From contig JAHREC010000011.1 of the NCBI GenBank assembly GCA_020081605.1, positions 1-64,000 on the forward strand: a stretch of DNA of 64,000 bases. The letters run 5' to 3'. The notes under the pieces were generated by a model. It was given only the letters and a program-made list of their open reading frames with translations. It was not told the origin of the DNA and searched no databases. Below, in pieces: positions 55,823 through 64,000 of the stretch (position 1 is the first letter of the stretch; every line of letters starts with the position of its first letter). The stretch is from Albifimbria verrucaria (lineage: Eukaryota; Ascomycota; Sordariomycetes; Hypocreales; Stachybotryaceae). The position numbers were made by a program, and so were the translations under genes.

Positions 55823-58800
55823 ATGGACTTCCTTATCCTGGGGATCAATCCACAGAAACATTCGCGGCCTTTCGGCATCCCGCATCATTTTTCGAGCCTG
55901 ATGCTCAAATTTTCTTAGCACAAGTCGATCGAGCAATCCGGCGTGAGATCTCTCAGCTGCCGCAATCTGCAAAGAACCGACTTCCCGGACTACCAAAAGA
56001 TTCTAGCAGTTTAATCCAGGATTGGGCAGAGAGAGGCAGCTTGCAACCTGTGATTCGTCCTGTACTAACGGCTACATCACAAGTCTTAGATCTTCTAAGG
56101 TTTGTACGCCGCTTATCCAAGTACGGGTCATGGAACCAGCCGTGCTGATTCTTCCTTACACTAGCTTCAACGCCAAAATACGACACTATCCGTCTTCCAA
56201 ACGATATATACTTGGCTCTTGTACAGGGCTTCTTACAGGTGCTGTCGCGACGGCACTTTCGCCATGCAACCGTCAGTGGATGCCACTAGCCATTCAAGCT
56301 GTCTGCATAGCCTTCAGGATAGGAATTGTTACTGCCTCTGCACGGGAATATTTGATAGCAGATGAGGATCTCCAAGAGAGCTGGTCTAGCGTCGTTCGGG
56401 GAGAATTTTCTTCAGAGCTATTGGCCGAGTTCCACGAGATCGAGGTATTGTCGCTAACCTTTCTACACCCTCAACTACTCGCCATCCCATGAATTCTGAC
56501 GGTTAACGAGGTGTAGGGTATTCCCGTGCCAAAGCAGGCATACATCAGTGCCATCACGCCCAACTCCAAAACCGTTTCCGGCCCCCAAGAACCCTGAAGA
56601 AGTTATTTGATTCGACCCTGTTTCGGGATTCTGGCTGTTCGGCTGCAAGTTTACCCATCTCGGCTCCGTACCATGCAGCGCATCTATACGCTGATGAGGA
56701 TGTCAAGTGGATTGTCGGCGTTGACAACCAAGACACGCTCAAGACGCTAAGCGAGTATTGCCCAAGGGACACGCTGATTTCCACCGAGAATGGACAGCCA
56801 TTCTTAGCGACGGGCATGGTCCTGCTTTTGACCCAGACTGTCCGTGAGGTATTGTGTTGTGTCCTTCGCTGGGACAGTGTACTAGCCGGAATCACAAGCC
56901 TCGTCTCTCCGGAGACAACAATAACGGTCACCACTATTGGATCGTCGTCTTTGGCAAAAGGTGTAGTGGACACGCTCAGAGCGAATGATGAGCACAGAGT
57001 GTCAAGCACTCAAGTAATGACGACACCGGAAGTGCGATCAATTGCAAATGAGCAACATGGGTCCAAAATCGCCATTGTGGGCATGTCTGGGAGATTCCCT
57101 GGTGCCACGGCCCTGTCTGAGCTCTGGGACGTCCTCATCAAGGGGCTCGACGTCCATAAGCCTGTCCCTGCTGACCGCTTCGACGTGGCCACGCATGTTG
57201 ACCGTGAAGGGAAGAGGAAGAACACAACTGCGACACCATACGGATGCTTCATCGATCAGCCAGGTCTTTTTGACCCCGCCTTCTTTCAAATGTCGCCACG
57301 GGAAGCCAGAAATACGGATCCAATGCAGCGCTTGGCCCTGGTCTGCGCGTACGAGGCACTAGAAAGCTCGGGATACGTTGCCGACAGAACGCCTGCCTCC
57401 ATGTTGGATCGCGCAGCAACCTTTTAGGGCAGACATTGGATGACTATCGAGAAGTCAATGCAGCCCAAGATATTGATCCTTTCTATGTCAGCGGCTGTCT
57501 TCGACCGTTTGGGCCGGTAAGTTTCTTATTCTTGCTTTCCCATGTCTGCAAGAACCGGTGGGCTGATGTGTCACTCGTTCGCGCTGGTTACAGGGCCGAA
57601 TCAACTACTACTATAAATTCACCGGCCCCAGCTACATAGTTGACACAGCATGTTCCTCCAGTCTTGCGGCCATTCACATTGCCTGCTCGTCGCTGCGCAC
57701 CGGTGAATGTGACATGGCTGTGGCGGGTGGTACAAACATTATTACCGGCTCTGACATGTATGCCGGACTCAGCCGCGGACAGTTCCTATCCAACACAGGT
57801 CCATGCAAGACTTTTGATGATGAAGCTGATGGCTATTGTCGTGCGGATGGAGTGGCCACGATTGTTCTGAAACGGCTAGAGGATGCGGAAGCCGACCGTG
57901 ATCCCATTCTTGGCGTAATCCTGAGCTCAGCGACAAATCATTCTTCGCAGGCCACTTCCATCACGCAACCCCATGGACCGACCCAGGAGGCCCTCTTCCA
58001 TAAAGTTTTGAACCAAGCTGGCATTTGCTCCTCCGACGTGCAATACATTGAGATGCATGGCACCGGTACGCAGGTTGGTGACAGTACCGAGATGAATTCT
58101 GTCAGCAACGTCTTCGGACATCGTGGGTCAAGTGAGCCTATTTATTTAGGTTCTATCAAAGCAAACATGGGACACAGCGAAGCTGCAGCTGGAGCAGCAT
58201 CGGTGATCAAGGGCCTACTCATGTTCCAGAATAACATGGTACCCGCACACATAGGTGTGAAGGGAAGCTCAACCGCAACTTTCCCTCACTTAAAGAGCAG
58301 AATATCTACATACCTCATCAGAAGTTACCATTCCCAGCTCATCAGGAGAAGAAAAGAAGGATCTTGATCAACAACTTTGGTGCGGCGGGAGGAAATACGG
58401 TGTTGGTTCTCGAGGAGCCGCCATCACAGGTATCCGAAACAGAGGCACCGGAACGACCCGCATATGTTATTGCCGTTTCAGCCAAAAGCAGTGCGTCATT
58501 ACAAGAAAACAAGCGTCGGATGTCTACTTTCCTAGCTCAAAATGATCAAGTGCAACTTGCGGACCTCTCATACACGACGACCAGCCGACGACCCCATTAC
58601 CGGTACAGGTTCATGGTGGCTGCTGATAGTGCTCAAGGTCTAGGAGATGCATTGATGGCTCGGCAGGACACAGCTCCTGTATCGAAGCCAAAGCTATTGC
58701 TAACCTTCACTGGCCAGGGCGCCATTTACTCCGGTGTAGCGCGCGAGATCTTTGAAATATCCCGTCAATTCAGGTCCGATATTCTTCGATTCGACCAGCT

Positions 58801-61800
58801 CGGACGGGATCAGGGACTATCATCTTTCATCCCTCTCTTCGACCCTTCCATAGACTCATCATCGCTCTCCCCAGAGCAGATGCAGGTGGGACAAATCTGC
58901 ATTCAGATGGGGTTGTATCGGCTCTACCGGACCTGGGGAATTGCTCCAGATGCTGTGGTGGGCCATAGCCTCGGTGAATATGCGGCACTGTATGCTGCTG
59001 GAGTGCTTTCAGCGAGTGATGTGATTCTAATAGTTGGTAAGAGGGCGATGCTAACAGAGGAGCACTGCGAAGTGGGAACGCATACCATGCTCGCTGTTCG
59101 GGCCAATCTAGAGAAAGTTCTCCAGCTTACACGTGGGACAAGCGTTGAAGTTGCGTGCATCAATGGGCCGGATGATGTTGTTCTGGGCGGTCCTGTCCAC
59201 GCGATCGAGGATATGGCCCAGGTCTTGAGTGGCAAGGGCATCAAACTGGCTCGGTTATCTGTGCCTTATGCTTACCACTCAGCACAACTTGATCCCATCA
59301 TTGAAGAATTCGAGGCCGCTGTCGGCGGCTGCGATTTTAACCCACCAAAGATTCCAATTCTGTCTCCACTTTTAGGGAGGACATCGACCAACATGGCATC
59401 GTGAATGCAGGATATCTATCGCGGCATCTCAGGGAGAGGGTTGATTTCCCTGCTGCCCTCAAGAACTCGGAAGTCTTGTTGGCAGAACAAGAAACTTGTT
59501 TTTCGAAATCGGTCCCCATCCCTTTGTGCGGGGATGGTGAGAAATGTTCTAGGCACACAAACCATACCAACCCTTGGCCGTGGAGAGAATGCGTGGAAAT
59601 CAGTTCTAAACAGCCTCGTTAGTCTCTATATGCGAGGATTTGATATCGACTGGGAGGCACACAACATGGATGTGGTTACTTCGGTTTCTTGCTTGGCTTG
59701 CCTGCCTCCATACGGCTTTGATGAGAAGAACTACTGGATTGAGTACAAGGGCAATTGGGCTCTTAGTAAGGGCAACCTTGACGCAGCGACAACGCCCAAT
59801 GAAGCCTCAGTGCCTAAGGGACCAGCCACGGCTTCAGTTCAGCAGCTCATCTTTGAAAGCCTTGAGGAGAAGCCAATAGCTGCTGAGTTTGAATCCGAAC
59901 TCATGCATCCTGATCTTTACGAGGCTATTACAGGTCATATGGTTGATGGCGCCGCCCTTTGCCCCTCAGCCATCTTTGCAGACATGGCATTTACAGCAGC
60001 CAAACATCTTTTGAACTGGCAATAGATGATTTCAACGAATTGGACATGGAACTGGTCGAGATGAACATTATATCTCCAATAGTCCTGGGGACAATGAAGC
60101 ACTCAAGCACAAAATCACGCCGTGTCCGAATATCAGCCGTGATGACTTCGGAAGAGACATGTTACGTTGAGATCTCAAATGGAGGTGTCATAACTTCAAG
60201 TCCTACTTCTACGCTTTACTCCAAGTGCAGCGTTGTTTTGCGTCAAGCTGCCAAGGTACAAGACAAATGGCGTCGGCATAAACACCTGATCCAGAGTCGA
60301 ATCACCCACCTGCGGTCGGAAACAAGCATCAACCGGCTGAATAACCGCATAGCGTACAAAATATTTGGCGCAATTGTCAACTATTCCAGGCGTTTTCAAG
60401 GAATGGACGAGATCTTCCTTGATGGAGAGCACTTTGAGGCAGTATCAAAGCTAACTTTTAAGGACGATCAAGCTACGGAGAAGTTCTTCCGGAACCCGTA
60501 CTGGCTCGACAATCTCACGCAGCTATCCGGCTTCGTACTAAACGCCAATGAAACCGTGGACACATCTGCGATGGCGTACATCTCTAACGGGTGGGAGTCC
60601 ATGCAACTCGCTCTTCCACTATCTGGTCAGCAGGTTTACTGGGTTTACGTGAAAATGGAAGTAGGCAAGGCGTCTGTAGTCAGTGGCGATGTGTACGTCT
60701 TGGATGATGCTGGTGACATTGTCTGTGTCACAGAAGGCATCAAGTTTCAAGGCGTACCTCGCACTCTGCTCAAACTTCTATTAGGGCAGCCCGATGATTC
60801 TTCGGCCTCTGAGCATCTCCCTGCAGCTCAAGTATCGGGCTCCAGTTCACAGTCTTCCAGGCAGCCAGAAGTCTTCAGTGCCGCGACTCTTAGTAAATGC
60901 CCATCGAGCATGGATCTTCCTGGGGTCGAATCTAGCACCGTAACAGATATATCTGTTATTGTAATGCAGGTTCTGTGCGAAGAATTAGGGCTGGAGTACC
61001 CAAGTCTCGATAGAACGCTCCGGTTTGCCGAGATGGGAGTAGATTCGATCATGTCCTTAACCGTGGCCGGTCGACTACGGGAGCACTTCAACTTGGACTT
61101 TCCCTCCACCATGTTTCAGAGCTATCCTACACTGGACCAGCTTGTGAAATTCCTAAACGGCTCCGGTAACCCGGGCTACCGCACAAAACCCTCTGTCAGC
61201 CTGACCTTGACCACAAACGAGGTTGGCATAGCCACGCATCGCCGTTCAACTTCTGTTTTGTTGCAGGGAGTCTATTGACTTCTGTAGGTAATCTTTTCCT
61301 CTTCCCAGGAGGATTCGGAACCGCTTCATCCTTTGCACCGTTACCGCCTATTGACCCCAAGTTGGCGGTGTTCGGATTGAATAGTGCGTTTCTCAATGTG
61401 CCTGAAGAATTCACCGTCAGCATCCCGGAAATGGCGAGCCTGTACCTGGCAGAGGTTCGCCGTCGTCAAGCCCATGGACCGTATTCTTTCTTGGGTTATT
61501 CAGTGGGTGGGGTTGTCGCATACGAAGCAGCGCGGCAGATGATTTTATTAGGAGAAGAGGTGGAAAGACTCTATCTCGTTGATTCGCCGTGCCCGCTTGT
61601 GATACCTCCCATGCCACCCAGTCTAATCAAGTTTCTGGACTCGATCGACAGATTTGGAGCAAAGGGACCCAAGAGCCAAGGTCCACCTGAGGAACTTGTT
61701 AAGCCCATGAGCTCTCTACATGTGACACAAACGTTGATCAGCTTGGAGAAATACATTCCCGAACGGCTTCCTCAGCAAGCTTCATGTCCTCTCACAACAT

Positions 61801-62051
61801 ACTATGTGGCGAAGCAAGGTGTCAGTCCCCAGACCATTGTGCCACCGTCTGATGTCTCTGCCAATGAGATGAAGGTCATTAATTGGCTGCTAGATGACCG
61901 GACCGGACTCGGAGCGACTGGTGACGGATGGGAGGATCTTCTCGATGGCGCGCGGCTCAAAATAGTCCCAGTCGAAGGCAATCACTTCAATATCATGAAA
62001 GAACCATATGCAAGTATTTCAAACACGATTTTCTACCAGCAGACTCTCTAA
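55823..62051 (+). CDS. Non-reducing PKS, SAT-KS-MAT-PT-ACP-TE
   Basis: Start at ATG 55823 (MDFLILG). SAT: catalytic GSCTG with Cys at 56220-56222; an intron follows near 56448-56516. [17 protein letters not shown] at 57063, active DTACSSSL with Cys at 57651-57653 after an intron near 57518-57593, [14 protein letters not shown] and [23 protein letters not shown] and [14 protein letters not shown] near 58960. [21 protein letters not shown] near 59940 (catalytic His) and [12 protein letters not shown] near 60500 (catalytic Asp). [17 protein letters not shown] near 61037, one copy. TE: GYSVGG with Ser at 61500-61502 and GNHFNIM with the His near 61983. No reducing, methyltransferase or Claisen-type release motifs. 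It would make an aromatic ring from a starter chosen by SAT, released as acid, ester or lactone. Breaks at 55840-55843, 56.15, 57422-57425, 58.3, 59.4 and 60.0 kb. Confidence 0.92.
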
Positions 62052-62217
62052 CCTTTCTCGCAGATTCTAGAATGGGTGCAGGAGCTGAGGTCGTCATATT
62101 GGAATTAGGCCATTACAGAACAATTTCTTATATCTCTGCTGCTTCTCCTGAAACATGACGGAACCACTTCGAGTCTCAACTAACCCTACCACTTGTAAAG
62201 TCCAACTTGGGACTCAG

Positions 62218-63051
62218 TTACTTCAAGTCAGAATTGGCTTTTGCCATTAATGCCTCCCGCTTGACGGCCATCATCTTCAAAAATGCATCTTCTGGTATCT
62301 TCGGTGACGGAACCTTCATTGCCCTCCGCACCACATCCCTTTGCATTATGCCATCGTGCCATTGTTGAACGGCGGGCCACTCGGCCAGATCCCAGCCGAG
62401 GAGCTTCACAGAGATTCGCACCCAGAATACAGAGGCAATATCTGCAATGGTGAATTTCTCACCGGCAAGAAAATGGCTGCTCTGCAACCGTGTGTTCAAT
62501 ACAGAATACAGCCGCCTCGTTTCCTGGTTGTAGCGTTCAATGCCCCAGTCAGAACGCACCGGAGCCATGAAGTTGAAGTGATGGGCTTGTCCTATCGGGT
62601 GCATCAGCCACTTCTTCTCTGGAAGGGCGCTAGGCTGGCAGGGAAGGACAAAAGGTTACCTTGCATCGGGCCCAGCCCCCAATTTGCCAGAACAACCATC
62701 CCAGCTGTTCTGTATATCCAGGCAAATCATCTGGGGCATAACTGATTTTCCGTTCCGTATCATACCTGTCCACAAGATAGAGCATAATAGCCCCACTCTC
62801 AAAGACTCGAGTTGAGCCATCTGTGATCGCAGGTAAACGGCCGTTGGGGTTGATCTTGAGAAACCATCTTCACAGGCTGAGCATACAAGCGTTCATGCCG
62901 AATAGGGTACGACTCACTCTTCCTTCTGCTCCTGCGTGGTGAGGTCTACCGACCTTACTTCATATACAAGGCCTAATTCCTCTAGTACTGTAGAGATTTT
63001 GAAGCAATTTGGTGTAGGGGTAGTGTAAAGGACGATGGTTTTCGTTGTCAT
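62218..63051 (-). CDS. Glutathione S-transferase, Ure2p-like
   Basis: ATG 63051 starts the N-terminal thioredoxin fold (IVLYTTPTPNCFKISTVLEE). After an intron at about 62920-62872 it continues LKINPNGRLPAITDGSTRVF and ESGAIMLYLVDRYD, the glutathione-binding Glu-Ser pair. After a second intron near 62660-62590 the helical C-terminal domain follows (YSVLNTRLQSSHFLAGEKFT, IADIASVFWVR), ending at 62218. About 230 residues, a normal length. Such enzymes conjugate glutathione to reactive intermediates or act in ring opening or isomerisation; several fungal clusters include one. It is convergent with the NR-PKS, 166 bases from its stop. Apparently unbroken once introns are allowed. Confidence 0.82.
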
Positions 63052-63657
63052 GGCCACGTATTTGCACAAACGCAGTTCCTTCTCAAAAGTCGATGAATGG
63101 AATAAATAAATGGGAGACCACGAGCACGTCAACTTGTTCGTACGATTGCTTGGAATGTCCCGTCTTCACCTGTTATAAGTGAAGTACTCTCCACGAACAG
63201 CTGTATTGGTAAGCAACGTTGCACTGGCTACCACACATCCTTGCAGTGCGCGCTCACGTGGGCAAGCTTCTGGCCATAACATATGGTTTTGTCTAATCTG
63301 GTTCCAACAGAACGAAGCAGCGTGGCCACCCGCATCTGATTTCGTGTTGAAATCAGAGTTTCTTTGACGTACGTTCTGTGTGGTCTTTTGACCCTCCACA
63401 AACACAATCTGTGTATAACTCATGTCTTTTATCGGAGGAGCCATACGCTTCCTCGATTTTCTTCCTTCTCGGTCACAGTTCAGAATACAACTTTGTCCTC
63501 CTGACGTCACATCATTTTGAACGCCAGGTAAGCATGCCTTGCCGCCTCTCTTGTAGCTCCACAATCATCCAAGCGAGTCGACTTGACACATACCTCTCAT
63601 GCCCCCAGTGCCACATCGTCATAGTAACTAACCGGAGTCATATCTTTGCATGACTGC
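63052..63657. other. Intergenic, no gene recognised
   Basis: About 600 bases between the GST start and the end of the next P450, both on the minus strand. Overlapping frames on both strands have no recognisable features. Confidence 0.45.
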
Positions 63658-64000
63658 CTACTCAGATCCTTTTGACGCTTTAACGGCCTCCTCAATCAGA
63701 TCTGTATCTAGAAGCTCAGAGTCATTGGTGCGCCATGGGTGCTCTGTCTCCACAGCTCTAATAAGCTCGGCATATTCCACGCTCCTGGGCATAATCTTGA
63801 ATGGAAAAGGCTCGGGGGCAGAGACGAGACCCGCAGTAGCCTGAAGCTGAGGCTCAATTTCTCTTCCATCGTCATCAACCGCCTTCTGTATATCAAAAGC
63901 AGCCAACAGTCGCGAAATTGTTATGAAACTCCCTTGCATGGCAAGATACCTCCCTGGGCATTTTCTTCGACCGTAGCCGAATGCATGCTTCTCAGGATCA
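63658..64000 (-). CDS. Cytochrome P450, C-terminal part (runs off the window)
   Basis: The reverse frame entering at 64000 reads DPEKHAFGYGRRKCPGRYLA, the heme-binding motif FGxGRRxCxG with the Cys ligand, followed by an L helix (ITISRLLAAFDI) and a typical C-terminal tail ending at 63658. The gene starts beyond base 64000. It reads in the same direction as the GST. As the outermost visible gene of the NR-PKS group it could oxidise the product, and it shows the cluster may continue past the window. Confidence 0.88.
   Translation of the reverse strand, partial: DPEKHAFGYGRRKCPGRYLAMQGSFITISRLLAAFDIQKAVDDDGREIEPQLQATAGLVSAPEPFPFKIMPRSVEYAELIRAVETEHPWRTNDSELLDTDLIEEAVKASKGSE

Overview
The window is the end of a chromosome from a filamentous ascomycete (Pezizomycotina, probably Sordariomycetes; the order is not fixed by what I can see). 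It opens with a true (CCCTAA)n telomere at bases 1-102. GT-AG introns with TGCTAA-type branch points, HET, Clr5 and ankyrin proteins, fungal iterative PKSs and strongly AT-rich blocks of the kind left by repeat-induced point mutation (RIP) all fit a fungal subtelomere.

Layout. 0-8.4 kb: telomere, degenerate telomere-like DNA, a 12-bp minisatellite, an unrecognised gene, two frame-broken small secreted proteins and a decayed RNase H gene. 8.4-10.2 kb: an intact family-31-like glycosyltransferase. 11.2-17.9 kb: two co-oriented genes, a large acidic protein of unknown function and a DGQHR-motif (ParB/DndB-like) protein. 18.5-25 kb: a MITE-like inverted repeat, microsatellites, AT-rich blocks and fragments of self/non-self recognition genes (HET C-terminus, TPR, nucleoside-phosphorylase-type NLR N-terminus). 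25.8-28.9 kb: a Clr5-ankyrin gene. 29.6-43.3 kb: a P450 and, divergent from it, a highly reducing PKS (KS-AT-DH-MT-ER-KR-ACP) ending in a carnitine acyltransferase domain. 44.9-46.8 kb: a HET gene. 48.5-64 kb: an unrecognised gene, an NphB/CloQ-type aromatic prenyltransferase, a SAM methyltransferase, a kynureninase, a non-reducing PKS (SAT-KS-MAT-PT-ACP-TE), a Ure2p-type GST and the C-terminus of a second P450.

Reading. The right half looks like one or two secondary-metabolite clusters. The NR-PKS neighbourhood suggests a prenylated, methylated aromatic polyketide, and the kynureninase could supply an anthranilate-type unit. The HR-PKS could act alone through its carnitine acyltransferase release domain, or feed the SAT domain of the NR-PKS. 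No product can be named from the sequence.

Caution. Most long genes carry single-base frame breaks, many at short homopolymers that look one base too short, while conserved motifs on both sides are intact. This looks more like systematic under-calling of homopolymers in the assembly than decay, so "broken" genes here should not be called pseudogenes without read-level checks. Gene spans below run from first to last recognisable coding base and include introns and breaks.
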